64,000 nucleotides of DNA from Micromussa lordhowensis. Taxonomy: Eukaryota; Cnidaria; Anthozoa; Scleractinia; Lobophylliidae. Below are positions 11,111 through 24,610 of this stretch, piece after piece. The notes beneath the pieces are model-generated. The model had not been told where the DNA came from and ran no database searches. It worked only from the letters and a program-made list of their open reading frames with translations. The position numbers and the translations under genes were made by a program. Position 1 is the stretch's first letter, and every line of letters starts with the position of its first letter. The DNA lies in contig OZ026597.1 of NCBI GenBank assembly GCA_964020085.1, positions 14,749,515-14,813,514 on the forward strand. Reading direction: 5' to 3'.

Positions 11111-11970
11111 ATGTAGATTGATGGACAAACAGTCTGATTGACTGACTAACATGTTTTGAATAACTGTTTGTCAGATTACATTGCCCAACTACAGTGTGCT
11201 TTTTATCATGCCAGTCAATTAAGTGACAGGCAGATGATTCACGCACTAAATTAAGACTGAAGACAAAATAAACTACATTAAGTACCTTGCTGGTGATGGA
11301 TGGAGAGCCTGTCAAACAGACAGACAGACAGACAGACTAAAACGCACACTGACCATCACAGTGACTGACAGTCACCTGATTGGCAAACTGACAAACTTTA
11401 GTTTTTCGAGAGCCTCTGTCTATTCATGTGCAAATGGTGTGATCTTGGTACAGTACATTGCATGTCAAGAGTTATTAAATGCAGTTGAACCTCCTTACAT
11501 GATGCCCTTGTGGTAGTGAGTTTCAAGAGTGTGATATAGCTACATAAAGTCAATTTAGGGATGCTGTTGGCCTAGCAAAGTACACAGGAGGTCGCTTTTG
11601 GGTGGTTCAACTGTGTATTTACTGTATGCCTTGATGGGTACGTTTTTCAAAACATTTCCTTTGTTTCTCCTAAACTCTACGTTATGTTCTTTGAAAAAAG
11701 TTAGTCGGCATGTGCACTGTTGAGTGACTGATTTACCTTTTAGTTACTAAAAGAAAGTAATAATGTCATGCAAGACAAGAAAGGCAAGGAAAGAAACCCA
11801 AGTATATTCAGAATTTCATCCTTAGTTTTGGCCGAAACTATAACTGGGAATTAAAGCTAATTCAGGTTATTTTGATTTCTAAGCAGATTTAGAATTGTTT
11901 TGTAGCCCTAGAGATAAAATATCCACAACTGATTACAAAGCCAAAGTTCAAAAATAATATTACTTTGATC

Positions 11971-12475
11971 TACACTCTGTTGTTTTTGTAAGAACATCCA
12001 ATTTTGGAGCTGAGACTGAACATTCTTATATTTTTTTGCGATTTGAGGCCGAAAATGTTCTTAAGATGTTCTTAAATTACATGGTATCATACTTCAGACT
12101 TTGTATCACCTGATGACTTTGAGGGTGTGGAAGTCATTTTGGAACAGTCATAAATAAGAACTGCTGATTATGACAAACCAAGATATGTGTCACCATTGTT
12201 AATGTTATTCAAAACATGCCCTTAAGCATTTTGGTTAATTTACATTTGTGTCCTGGAAAGGGAAAAGGGAAAACCACCAATAACGAAATTTTGTTACCTT
12301 GATTTTATGCTGCCATTTAATATACGGATTAGAAAAATAAAAACGTTCTTAACCGACTCACAGCCTGAGGAATGTTCTTAATACGTTCTTAAAAGTTTGG
12401 TTAATCTCAGCCTCTCTGTTCTTATAAAAAAAGGTTCTCATAAAAAAAGGTTCTTATAAAAAAAAACAGAGTGTA
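11971..12475. mobile_element. MITE with TA target duplication
   Basis: CACTCTGTTGTTTTTGTAAG from 11973 pairs with CTTATA-poly(A)-CAGAGTG ending at 12473. TA lies immediately outside both ends (11971-11972 and 12474-12475). Internally TTCTTA/TAAGAA phrases are repeated, and three GTTCT(C/T)ATAAAAAAA copies sit at the right end. Non-autonomous, no transposase. Confidence 0.75.
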
Positions 12476-12899
12476 TTATAACTCCTGGAAATATGCATAT
12501 TCTTGTTTTTTTGTTTTGAAGCCACAAAGATTAGAATTGCAGCTTTGGCTATAATTTGCTAATCTTGCATGAACTTCTTGATTTTAACTGGTTTACCTTT
12601 TAACCAGTTCAGCACCAGAAATTGAGAGCTTGGTATGCATACCACCATTGGAGCTGCTTTACAACTTTACCTTTCATTTCTGTGTTTTGGAAGCCAATAC
12701 AAGTAGGACAAAAGCCAAAAATATTCATGTCTGGGGTTTATCTGTAATTTTGAAAAACGTACTCTGAGCCAGTCCCAAGAGTGTTGAACATACTATTTCT
12801 CCTTACAGTATCGATAGCTTTCTAAGTAGTGAGGTGATGAGAGTAAAGGAAATCATCAACTCTGGATAGTCTTGATTTACCATTAAATTCTCAAAATGA

Positions 12900-12995
12900 A
12901 TATCAAAACACTTAGCACAATTAGTAAGGAGAATTAATATGTCCATCTTTGGACTGTTAGGTTTACAGTAATCAAGGTCTTGATAGAACTTAACA
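12900..12995. repeat. Dispersed repeat, copy B
   Basis: Partner of 7826-7930 (ATCAAAACACTTAG, ATTAGTAAGGA, TTTACAGTAA, AGTCTTGAT-like order). Same orientation, moderately diverged. Confidence 0.55.
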
Positions 12996-13372
12996 GTACG
13001 ATTGAGGAGTGGTTTTAGTAAGTGTTTCGTTTACGTACATCGTACGCCACAGATACGTTTACAATTTAATTTGGAGTTTGAAATGCGGCACAAGTTCATC
13101 GTCACACAACTGGATATGGCATCACGTCATACTTGTCCCTTTGTGTGATGAGCCCTTGATGGATTGTGAAGATAACAAATTCACTGAAAGATTTGGCTGT
13201 TTGCATACTTCGGAGCAAAAAAAACTGTATTTCAAATGTTGAAAAGACGTATATGTCGCGTACGTTGACACGAGAAAGGAGCCGTTTACCAAAACTAAGT
13301 GTTAATCGTTCTGCAAAGTTTGTTGAGACTTCTCCAGAACTTGGCTTATTTTAGAGAGTTTATCTAGTTCAC

Positions 13373-13946
13373 TTAAGGTGGCTCAAAACAGTTTCCAGCA
13401 CTTATATTTGGATGGGTCATTATAACCATTCTTTATCACTTGATGCTACAATCATGGCATAAAAAAACTGAGCAATCATTGGTAAACACATTGGTATCAT
13501 TTTCGTGACACAATACGTTACCATAGCAACAGGATGACCTCCTAAAAACACCCCTAACTGTGGCTTTAGGGGCTTATATTTAAAAAACGGCACGGTGAAA
13601 TTTTTTTATATTATTAAAATTAAGGTGGCTCTGAACCCCAAGTACAGAATTTTTTTTTACTTTGCCAAAAGTTGCATGTTATCATGCTTATCAAAAGTTG
13701 ATAATATAAAAAAATTTCACCGGGCCGTTTTTGAAATATAAGCCTCTAAAGCCGCAGTTAGGGGTGTTTTTAGGAGGTCATCTTGTTGCTATGGTAACGT
13801 ATTGTGTCACGAAAATGATACCAATGTGTTTACCAATGATTGCTCAGTTTTTTGATGCCATGATTGTAGCATCAAGTGATAAAGAATGGTAATAACGCAT
13901 GACCCATCCAAATCTAAGTGTTGGAAACTGTTTTGAGCCACCTTAA
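13373..13946. mobile_element. 574-bp foldback element flanked by TTAA
   Basis: Two arms of about 245 bp (13373-13615 and 13701-13946) are near-perfect inverted copies. The outer ends read TTAAGGTGGCTCAAAACAG and its complement. The TTAA at each end fits a piggyBac-type target duplication. The 85-bp centre contains another TTAAGGTGGCTC, as if an element had inserted into or recombined with its own end. No transposase is encoded, so it must be mobilised in trans if at all. Confidence 0.9.
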
Positions 13947-14129
13947 GGGGTTGGATTGCAAGATAAAAGAACACGGGAGGAAAGACGATAATATTTTATT
14001 GAAATAAACATTGTTTTTAGTTTCCGTTATGTTAAGGAAAAAATAAAGAAATAAAAAATAATCTAGCCAATCTTGTCCCCGTTTTGGGGTTGTTTCCACT
14101 CTGCTGGTCTGAGTTGATGTTGTCGCTGT

Positions 14130-14322
14130 TGTCCTCATTTAATATTCCAACTTTGAAATCCTGGTCTGTTTTATCTGATGCCCTCATCCAAGCTGGGTAC
14201 AGTTGAACACTTGGAAGAGTTGATTGTTTGCTCCCAAGTGGGGTAGACAGCGTAAAGGAAAGTGAGAGTTTGCTTCCCGTGTCTTCGGGGTCTCAGTGTT
14301 AATTTGTCACAATCCCACACTC
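14130..14322 (-). repeat. Inverted repeat pair member, exon-like (copy 1)
   Basis: The minus strand matches 16979-17166 closely. Both copies have an aligned open stretch reading SKLS-x-SFTLSTPL, then SKQ-x-TLPSVQL-x-PA, then SDK-x-x-QDF-x-VGI. Most differences keep that frame, suggesting a duplicated exon or a transposon coding relic. I do not recognise the protein. Confidence 0.6.
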
Positions 14323-15232
14323 GATTAATTTTGGAATTGATTAGTGGAAAAAAATGAATATGCCAATTCGTAATTTGATTGCAGATGCTAATCCGCAAGT
14401 CAATGCATCTAAAAAAATAATTTGCCAATTTGAAGTAAATTAAATAAGCTCGCCCTACCAAAAATTTTAGATAAAACCCTATTTTAGTTTGAAATGCCCG
14501 CAACCTGAACAAGAAAAACCGAAGCGCTAAAGTATGGCGCTCAATTTCAGTGCATAACCGTTGAAATCAAGGAAAGAATTAAACACAGAATCCGCCAGTC
14601 TGACTTCCCGACCAAACCACCGGCTGACCGTCATTCCACAAACTTCACCAAAGAGCACAAGTCACTAAACATCTCTTGTCAGTGAAGCTACCGATGTCAA
14701 GTTTCTCTCTTTAATTTGCAGGAAAGAAATTGGCTGATCTTAGCGTTATATATTAAAAAACAAAATATTGTCAAAGGTTTAATTATTAGACACATTCATT
14801 TGTTGCCCTGTTTCACATCACATGATGTCACTCTGGAGAGTTGTTTCTTTCAATTGGAAATCGCATTCCCGTGTGAATGACTAAATAAATTATTGTACAG
14901 ACAATTCTCCTGAGAACATCAGTGATCTGAAACCAGCAATTAACATACGAAGCTGAACAGGTGAACGGTGTTATTGAAAGATATAAGCTGAATTGCTCCT
15001 AAACGTCTTTAAAAATATGCATTATATTTAGGTGTTTAAATTGAATGTCCAGTTTCAATTAAATGTTTATGCGCGTGACAATAAATAGAAATGATTGATA
15101 ATTGAAAATTATGCATTAAAATAGACTAATTTTGCTGTCATTGTTTTTTAATTTGGCCGAATTTTGACATCAAGCTATTTCAGTTAATATATAGCTTGAC
15201 TGGATGATTCCCTTTGTAGTAAGAAAGCAAGT

Positions 15233-15619
15233 TTAAAGATGATTTCCAGTCTGTACTGCGCACTCTCGAGAGTTTGTTTCCGTTTTTTGTTTTGTTTCAT
15301 GTAAGACATCACAAAATGCAGACATTTTGCAACTGCTTACATGAGGTAAATTCAAAGTTTTAAAATAACCGGCATTATGGATGCGAAGTGGCCGAAGCTT
15401 TATGCTTCGTTCTTTCTCGTATCACTAGTCTTGATGAAACAACTTCGCAGCTGTAAAAATCAATGAAGCTGTTGGAAAAAGAATTTGAAAGGCCTCAAAG
15501 ATGAGGAATGTGGTTCATAACAAATAACATTGATTCGCATTCCATCGAGTGGGAACTAACAATGTGTATAAACAATAGGGTGCTGAGACTGCGCAGTACG
15601 GACTGGGAATCATCTTTAA
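15233..15619. mobile_element. TTAA-flanked MITE
   Basis: TTAA at 15233-15236 and 15616-15619 bracket terminal inverted repeats of about 26 bp (AGATGATTTCCAGTCTGTAC with its complement GTACGGACTGGGAATCATCT, two mismatches). The 379-bp core has no open frame. The TTAA flank again points to a piggyBac-type mechanism. Confidence 0.8.
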
Positions 15620-16267
15620 GTGGAATAACTAATATATATTCCCAAATCGCGACTAGCTTTGTCATGTAATGTCTCTATCAACTTTGTGTAGGAACATTTC
15701 GTGACATTCCAAATGTAACTCTGAATTTAGTAAATTTTAGAGAAAAAAGCAAAATACCCGTTTGAAAATTGAGCCTAGCTAATAAATACAAGCCGACAGA
15801 ATGTTTATCATTATGATTTGTTTTTGTTATTTAAAAAATATATTAAAAAGAATGCAGGGATGCTATACTGATTAATTTATTGTTATATATTGAAACTATG
15901 TTTTGTTTTAATCATAGTTAACTATGTTTTACTTCAAAGAAAAACAATATAATAATAGTACGTAAATATAATTGTGGCGAAAAGGTTTCAATCTCTGTTT
16001 AATTTGTTTTATAAGTTTGACACTGAGTTAACTGATGAACTGTTGGTTAGAAATGGAGTCACTGAAAGTCCTTATAATGATTATCAGTAAATGCAAGATA
16101 TTTAAGGATTACCCAGGTTCATTAATACATGTAGACTGATTAACTGTTACATGAAACTCTGCAGTTTACCAGCCTACAATAAAGGATTATTCCTCAAACA
16201 CCTAATATCTAATTATTCATTTTTTACAAATAGCTCATTAACACAAAAAGAGAATTATTCTATTGAA

Positions 16268-16467
16268 CACTCCAGAAACTTGAGGAAGACAAGGCACTAG
16301 CTTTCGGCACTTAAGGATTTCTAGGAATGTTTTGCTAATTAGCGTAAGATATAATTTGTTAATGGTCACCAAGGCGACCATTGGCCAATAGCTTGTGCTG
16401 GTTATAACAGTCTTAAAAATCTAAGTGTCAAGAGCTGATGCCAAGTCTCACCGAAGTTTCTGGAGTG
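16268..16467. mobile_element. 200-bp element with long inverted ends
   Basis: CACTCCAGAAACTT at 16268 is the exact inverse of AAGTTTCTGGAGTG at the right end, and weaker complementarity continues for about 50 bp on each side. A GGTCACC / GGCGACC hairpin lies near the centre. No target duplication is evident. Confidence 0.7.
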
Positions 16468-16978
16468 GCAGATTAATGAATGCTATTTTTGAAGAACTGG
16501 AAGTTATTAACTATAAGTTAGATTAAACTGAAAATGAAATAAAAATTATTAAGTTGCAGAAAAGTTCTTAAAAAAGGGAAAATGAGAAATTCAAACAAAC
16601 CTATTAATAAGAAAATGCTCTTTTTTCAAAGAGATTTGATTTGTTTATAATTGGGCCTATAGGATTTATACTTTTAATATTTAATTTTTTGAGTTTAAAT
16701 TTTAATGAAAAACTTAGTGAGAGAAAACTTGGCCCAATAACAACCCAGTCAAAGAGACCCCAGTGACCAGTGGCTCAATTTGATGTCATTTGTGAAAATC
16801 CAATCAAGTCAGGCCAATGAAATTCAGCGCTCTCCTCTGTCCATGCTTTCTCTAGAGATGCACCTTCCTTGAGCTCAACACTTCAGCACTCCTGTTTTAC
16901 GTTCTTGGTTGTGGAACATTTCCTGATACACTGACTGCAAAAAAGCATCTTGCTGGGCCGAAAAAATGCCGAATTGAT

Positions 16979-17166
16979 GGTGTGGTATTGTGACAAATTA
17001 AGTGAGACCCTTAAGACATGAAAAGCAAACTCTCACCTTCCTTCACGCTGTCCACCCCACTTGAGAGCAAACAGCCAACACTTCCAAGTGTCCAACTGTC
17101 CCCAGCTTGAATTACAGGATCAGATAAAGTTTCCCAGGATTTCTCAGTTGGAATATTTCAGAGGAC
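16979..17166 (+). repeat. Inverted repeat pair member, exon-like (copy 2)
   Basis: Partner of 14130-14322, about 2.66 kb away in opposite orientation. It has an ATG in the aligned frame (MKSKLSPSFTLSTPLESKQP), then one stop where copy 1 is open, so it is broken as a coding copy. Confidence 0.6.
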
Positions 17167-17169
17167 ATC

Positions 17170-20100
17170 AGAAACACACACCTTCTCAGAGGCAGAGCTT
17201 CCACAACCCAGCAGGGACATGATTGGCTAGATTTGAATATGACCATCTTGGTCTTGGTGTGTGTGCCACCTTCTGTCCTGAAACTAAAAGATAACCTAGT
17301 AAGAACTTTAGTAGATATATGCAAGCTCATTAGCATTATAAATATACATGCACTAATAGAGAAACAAATGGCTGTTTCTTGGTGATACAAGTACAGAAAA
17401 GAAAACGAGATTAAAACCTTAAGTTATTTGGGAAGGCTGTACTCAGGGTATCGAGTAGAAAATCCAACAAGCTTAAAAAAAACAGTTCAAAAAATCCCTA
17501 TAATTTGTGAATTAAGCAAATTATGATAAAAAAGATAAGTTTAGTCCTCAAAATAATTGTAATGACTTGCTACACCAAGAAAGAACCAAGACATTCATAC
17601 AAAGCAAATGAAATTAACTTAATGTTTGTGGAATTCAAATGAAAATAGCCTTAATGCTATTCTAAAACAACTCCTAAGTAACAAACTAAAATTAAATTTT
17701 GGTTAATAGTGTTTTGTTTTTGTTTCTAAAAGATCCTTTTGTCTTTGTAACATTCCCACTCAAAAACGTTTCTGCAGTCAGTTAATGGCATATACTGATA
17801 TTTGTAGCTAAAGGCCAAAGACATTTGCATTGATTAAAATTTTGGCAAGTCTTGAAAGTAATAAAAAAATAATTCAATCAAGGTAAATACGATGGAGTGG
17901 CAAGAGTAACACTATCATTACACCCAGCTAGTACATGTAGTTGCGACTTTTGTAGTGCTTCAAAATAAGTGCTAGTTTTTAGTTTGTAAGATTTCAATTT
18001 CCACTAATGAGCTTGCAAATCTACTCATGAACAAGGTAAACTAATATAAACAAAGGAAGCATGAGTAATTATTATAATAATTATAGTGTTATAAAAATAG
18101 GACAAACTGATTAATAACATTGCAGAAACAAAACTGCTAAATTTTGTAGTAGGCTAATGGCCAACAGATGTCATTTTGCACCCCACTTCCAGTCTTCATG
18201 ACAACTAATTTTTACATGTATCCAAACTGTTATAAATAATTATTGTGGATGAGAAATATATGACTGACTATCTTACATCTTATAATTAAAAATGCTTCCC
18301 TTGTTTATGAATTAAACAACCACCATCAAGCTGCCAAGCACATTAAAATATAAAAAGTGGATGAAAATGGAAATCATTTTAAACTTTAAACTTGCCTATT
18401 TTGAATGCAATGAAAAAAAGAAACCCCTAAAAACACTCTTGCGGATAATATATGTTTTCTTATGTGTAGGGTCACAATTAGTGAATGGCTTTACGTCATG
18501 TAAAGTATAAACATTATTTCAAGATTCATGAAAGCTACAGTAGAGGTTAAGTGGCAGGCTGATGTTGATTGGGAGTTCATTACATTTACATGCAGTAAAA
18601 TATTTAGTATAATTAAATATACTAAAATATTAGTAATCCGTCTGAGCAGTGAAGTGTGTGCTAGCTGAATTCTAAGAGTTTTCCACCTAACATTAATTTT
18701 TCTCAGCTTGTGATAAAGCACTGTCAGCCCAATTGGCAAAAGCCAAATAGTGAAAAACTGGGGGTCCTGTGCATTCCATCCATTTCTTGGTAGATTTCAG
18801 CTTTGTTTCTCCGCATTTTGGTTAATGCAACTTGTGCTGAGTTGAAGAGTTTCTTTTTGGCGAAGATAAGCTTGAACACGGCACAGAGTTTTATTCAACC
18901 ACTTGAAAAACAGTTGTAAAGAAGGCCACATCAAAACCACAAGGAGGTTTTCTTGATATTTGATTACCTATACAAATAAACTCTTGAAATTTAGTTGAAC
19001 ATAAGTTTGTTGTCATCAAACTTTGTTTAGCCCCCAAAATGATCCGAAACTGGTTTCCCCTCTCAGAGTCAACCCCACACATCACAAGAATTGATCAGTT
19101 ATGATCAGATATTGAAAGGAAATTATCTTAGTTTGGTTCTAAACAAGACCAATCAGTACTATGTTAAGGGTAAAAGAAACCCACTGCTCAAAAGGACTCT
19201 TGTGCTGTATACATGTCACATTTAAACCTAACTTAAATGAAACAAAAAGTAAGTACTTAAGTATTTTTTTTAAATGGTTCACTGACTGGAGTCAGAGGTC
19301 TTTGTTGCAGCATGTAATTCTCTAAAGATGTGCATCCAACAAAAAAATGCTGTGAAAGAGATGATGGTTGGTCATTGTACCGAGTGTACTTATTGTTTCT
19401 GTCATGATGCAGACACTTAGGATGTTGATCACAGTGTTTTGACAACTTCCTGCTGGTCCTCACTGCCAGATGAAGACTATGAAGACAAGCAATAACCAGG
19501 CAGAACATTGGTATCTACACCTTACGGGACAACATGAGACAAACAATACACTTTATTAAATAATTAATTTGAAATCAAACTAAGAATAAATAAATTTGTA
19601 CACTGCAGTGACTACGTACAGCAACAAAGCTAAAGACCTCTGACTTCAATTAATCACTACAGTCTACACCTTGGGTTATATTCGGTTGCATAATTTTTTC
19701 AGACAAATTTTGTCAAAAAGGCACTTGCTTGAAGAATGGTGGCACACACACCTACATCTACATTTAACAATAGCACTAACTTCCATTAATGCTCATAGTT
19801 TAAGTGACAAGACTATGGGTTGCATTGGTATGTGGTTTGTACAATTTTGGCAGTGTCTTACGTTTGGCCAGTGTTGTACAATGTCTTAAGTTACACTGTA
19901 GTCAGTTGTATAGTCTCAAGTGTGAGAGGCTATCTGTTTTAAGCCTGTCAAGTAGTTTGATGTTAAGTTTATGTTGAAGAACTGGTTTTAAGTCAGGTCT
20001 CTGTGAGTTTGTTTGCCATCAACAACGATTGTATCCATTTTGTTGTGGTAGCTGGTCATGTTCACAATGGTGTTAGTACATTGATAGCATGTCACCGTCT

Positions 20101-20436
20101 TCTTTAGTTCTTTTCGTTAATTTTGTCTTAACTTGTCAAGTTGCTGTGACGCACAGACCCTGCTCGTAGAGTTAAATTTTTCAGACATGCAATTTTTTAT
20201 TAATTCTGGAGAGACAGAAGCACCTCACCACTGCAGTCTCCGTTCATAACAATGCAGTTAGGCTTATGTGAATCACGGTTTGTCTAAAAGATGGGAGGGC
20301 ATATTCCTCTTTTAAGTTGTTGCCTGTTTTCTGCTGCTACATGTAGTTGTTCTGAAACTCAACCATTGGCAGTAAAATCTGTGCTAGTTCTGTTCGTAGT
20401 CAACGCTTTGTTTTGTTGAGTTGTTCAGGTCAAAAA
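17170..20436. other. 3.3 kb non-coding, nothing recognised
   Basis: AT-rich sequence without a supported exon, RNA gene or clear repeat boundary. TACATGTA occurs near 17932, 18212 and 20338. Open frames of 60-90 codons on the minus strand lack domains and splice support. Confidence 0.45.
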
Positions 20437-20575
20437 GCAAATCCTTAAATAAGCACCTCCTCTCAAATAAATGCCCCCTTGGAATAAGTGCCCCTCCTAC
20501 CAACCAAAATTTTAAAAATATACCTCCCCTTGAATAAGTTCCCCCTCCCACCCCCTGGCTTATGGAAGAGTGCTG
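20437..20575. repeat. GAATAAGTGCCCC element, left arm
   Basis: It opens with AAATCCTTAAATAAGCACC and repeats AATAAGTGCCCC-like units three times. The inverted end, ATAAGCGCCCC..AAGGATTTACAGTA, is found 4.6 kb away at 25127-25166. The two arms fit one small element split by the gypsy-like sequence between them (inference). Confidence 0.5.
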
Positions 20576-21368
20576 AGGCAACAATAGCCTGCATAGCTGG
20601 CAGTTTAGTTGGGGTAGAGCGCATGAGCAAGTGACGAGAGCAGCGATGCAGCGAGGAGCCTGGTGCCAAGAAATGAAAAACCTCCTGCCCAGATTCCCTG
20701 CCTTTTTTATTTGTCCCATATACTGGAATGGGCTTTTCTCATTGGATCAGAACACTAACATGTCAATTGAAATGTTTTGTTAATCTCCCAAGGGAGAACT
20801 CCAAGGGACAACACAAACCTTAGTGAAAAAAGCAAGAGCATTGAGCCTAAAAATTTGATAGCTAATATTCTTTGCAAAGACGGAGTTATAGTTCTAAATC
20901 AATCTACAGCATAAGAGAGAAACAGCCGTAAATAATTTGTTTCCTGAAATTGCATCAGTGATCATGGACTTCATTTGCAGTGGTTTCTTTCTCTTTCCAG
21001 CTGCAGGTTTGCACAAATGGAATGCTTAAATGCGTTCTGTAATTTTCTTCCATGGGTATTGCAAACACAGAAATCCATCTGATCTGTCGATTTTCAGACA
21101 AATCTTTGAGTACTCGTTGCACTAATGCCTGCCAGTCTCATTTTGAATTTTTTTTTTGCTTGAAAACCTTGAAAAGGTTTTCGGCCATTGTAGGAGATCT
21201 CTTCTAAAATTTCCCACATTAAATTGTCAGCAGACAATTGTGAAACCCATGTTGTTTTTCATTTCCCTTCCTTGACAGGCTTTTCAATGTATACCCCTTC
21301 ACCACCTTCAAAATTTGTTTTGATTTCCAATTTGACTTTCAGGTGGGTTCCCCTTCTCATTCCCGCAG

Positions 21369-24300
21369 GTGATGATTAACTCATTCAAGAACTACATTTT
21401 GATCGTCGCAACAGACACCACTTCGCTTAGATCAGACGTTGTGGCCTACCGTTTTCAGACCCATCAGTCTCCTTACATGGATGTCTTTCATGGCCACTGT
21501 GTTGTCCGTATCACCACTGACAGCGGCGCAACTGGAAACATGATACGTCATTGTACTGCAAAACACCTCGGATGTCCAATAATATCCAGTGCCCAGTCTG
21601 TCCAACAGGCTGATGGCTCTTCTCAACTTCAGGTGGTCAGAGAGATCTGAACAACCTTCACCCGCCACAACACAGACTTTAGGTTCGAAGGTCTCGTTGT
21701 AGAGGATCTTGACATCAAAGTACTTGCTGGGACCCCCTTTATGGAGACAAACGACATTGCTGTGCGTCCAGTTAAGAGAGAGGTGCACCTTGGCAATGGT
21801 GCAATCTACACATATGGGTCCAGGTCCCCACCCAGTCCCCTCCCAACCATCCGTAGAGCTTTGTGCTCGTACTTCGTGTTCCTGCTCCTTCCAAAACTGT
21901 TTGGCCTGGAGAATTTGTGGAAGTACAGCTACCAGACAACGTTCCTCCTGATTCAGAGTATGCACTCGAGCCTCGAACTGATGCACCTAGTTCACACAAA
22001 CTCAAGCCATCCCAATTGTGGCCACAGCCTAGTGTCATTTCAAGGGTTGCACGGGCCATACGTGTACCAAACCTGTCAACCGAGCCTTGTATGTGTAAGC
22101 GCCACGAACACTTCTGTCACGTCATCCCTGTTTGAACCAAAAGAAGCACCATCTACAGGCCTGTCTCCTGCTCAGCGTCTATCACTGCCTTCTAATGCCG
22201 TCACTCTACATGTGTTCAGGTAGACCCAGACAGGTCCTACCACGGGCCGTCAGAGCCAACTTCCAGTCCATACTCAGAGTGTATGACAATGTATTTGACC
22301 CCTGTTCAAGAGAAGTTTGACCACCTAGAGCAGCTCAGAGTCTTCCAATGCCCTGCAGATGTTGATACCACTGTAGAATACCTGAATCCTTCTTTCCTTG
22401 TAAAGAAGCCTAATGGTGGCTCCCGCCTCGTCACCACTTTTGCCGACTAGGGTTCAGTAAGTCACAACCATCTTTGCTACCTAACGTTGACTCCACCCTG
22501 CAACTCATTGCCCAGTGGTCACATATCATTGTCACAGACCTAACCGGTGCCTTTTACCAAATACCTTTGGCCAGAGAGGCCATGAACTACTGCTGTGTCA
22601 CCAGTCCCTTTAAAGGGGTATGAGTCTACGTTCGTTCTGCTATGGTTCCACTATGACTGCCCTGGAGGAGGTCATGTGCCGCGTCCTAGGCCCATTACTA
22701 CAAGATGGATCCGTGGCCAAAATCGCTGATGATCTGTACTGTGCCAAGAACTATTCTGTAACTAGAAGAAGGTCCTACAAGCCCTACACAATTGTAACCT
22801 GCATTTGTCTGCCCACAAGACCATCATCAGCCCAAAGACTACCACTATTCTTGGCTGGATTTGGACTGCTGGTTCTCTCTCCGCCAGCCCCCACTGCCTA
22901 AACACCCTCGCCACGTACCCAGAGCTAAGCACCATCAGTCGATTGAGATCTTTCATTGGGGAATACCAAGTCCTGTCCTGTGTCCTCTCAAGGTGCCCAA
23001 GTTACCTCACTCCCCTAGATGCTGTAACAGCCGGTCATCCTTCTCGGGAACCCATATGCTGGACTGATGATCCAAGGACTGCATTCTGCAGTGCTCAGAT
23101 TGCGCTTTTATCAGTGCTCACAATCACATCACCCAGACCTGAGGACCAACTATGGATTGTAACTGATGGAGCAGTCAGGGAACCAGGAATAGCTGCCATC
23201 CTCTATGTGACACGCAGAAACAAGTTACATGTTTCTGGTTTCTTCAGCGCTATGTTAAGGGGCTCCCAGACAACTTGGCTTCCACGCAAGGTGGAAGCCT
23301 TCTCCATTGTGGCTGCTACAAAGCCCTTCAGCCCTTATCTTATTCAGTCGTCCAAGAAAGCCTGCATCCTTACTGAGAGTAAGCCCTGCATTCAGGCGTA
23401 CAAGAACCTATGCCATGGTATTTCTCTGCCAGCCCTTTTGCACTTTCTTGTCTGTTGTGAGCCACTACCAAGCTTCAGTCAGGCACATCTCAGGTGCTGC
23501 TATCCTCCAGTCAGACTTTGCGAGCCAAAACGCCACCCCTTGTGAAAACGAGACCTGTCAGGTGTGCTCCTTCATCACTCGAACCAGGGACTCTGTTGTC
23601 CGAGCCGTGTCTGTTCAAGATATTCTCCAGGGCAATGTCTGCCTTCCCTTCACCAGCCAGTCCGCCTGGTTGGCTATTCAGTCTGAATGCCCGGATCTTT
23701 GCAGCGCACACAGACACCTTCTCCAGGGCACGAAGCCTTCCAAAAAACTACAACTAACATCAAGGATGTCAAAAGTTGCATCAATTGCAAATGATGGCTT
23801 CCTCGTTGTGCAGCGTCATGATCCCTTGTCACTGTCCAGAGAGTGTGTTATAGTCCCACGTCAGGCTTTGGATGGCCTTTTGATGGCTCTGCACATCCAG
23901 CTCAGTCACCCATCCTGTCACCAGTTAAAGGTAGTTGTCAAATGCTGGCTTTAAGGCTCTTGTCAACAACCCCTCTTAAAGCACCACAGAACTATACTTG
24001 AGCTTGGCCAGGCAAAGAATCCCAACAAGAACCCCATAGCAGAGAGAGTGGTTCAGGAGTTAGAAACAGAACTACTACGTCAGGAGCCTCTTGGCGGTGC
24101 TGTCTCTCCCCTCACTCTTGCCATAGCCACCTCTGCCTCGAACTCGCGTATTCATTCATATGGCCTACCCTCACAAGAAATGTGGACCCAGAGGGATCTG
24201 ACGCTCATCTTATTGCCCTCCAGCATGAACAGCATCTCTCCAATCACCTCCACAGTGAGTGCTCCAAAGCTCCTGTGCAGCCAAGCTATCCCACTCCCCT

Positions 24301-24610
24301 GATTGGTGTTGGTGACCTAGTGTACCTTCATTCCGATCTGAACAAGTCTCAAGCCTGTGACCGCTACCTTGTTGTAGCCATAGAACCACCATTTTGCGAC
24401 ATCAAAAAGTTCATTGGATCCCAGTTATGCAGCTCATCATACCATGTCAAGCTATCTGAGTGCTTCAAGGTCCTGTCTGACTTGGCTGACCACTTCTGTG
24501 CTTCCGCCACATGTCACAGAAATGACTCAGATGATGAATACAATCCTGATACCACATCTCCCCCTCCACCCTATGATGCCATCTCTGCTTCAGTGCATCA
24601 GCAATAAGAC
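21369..24610 (+). pseudogene. Ty3/gypsy-like pol remnant
   Basis: A degraded pol is spread over several frames. An aspartic protease with a DSGAT active site (Asp codon at 21519) and QQADGSSQL comes first. A spacer with GEFVEVQLPDNVPPDSEY follows (about 21912-21968). The reverse transcriptase has [20 protein letters not shown] and the catalytic box IADDLY (22722-22740). An RNase H region has VTDGAVREPG (Asp about 23165) and SFIGEY/LTPLDA connection motifs. The integrase has the HHCC-like HIQLSHPSCHQLK (about 23897-23935), then jumps to NPNKNPIAERVVQELE (24014). The catalytic core between these is deleted. No gag or 5' LTR is recognisable. Family placement rests on motif order. Confidence 0.85.

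Noticed and set aside
21432..21986. 184-codon minus-strand frame
   Set aside because: It is antisense to the protease/pol remnant, whose plus-strand motifs (DSGAT and others) are clear.
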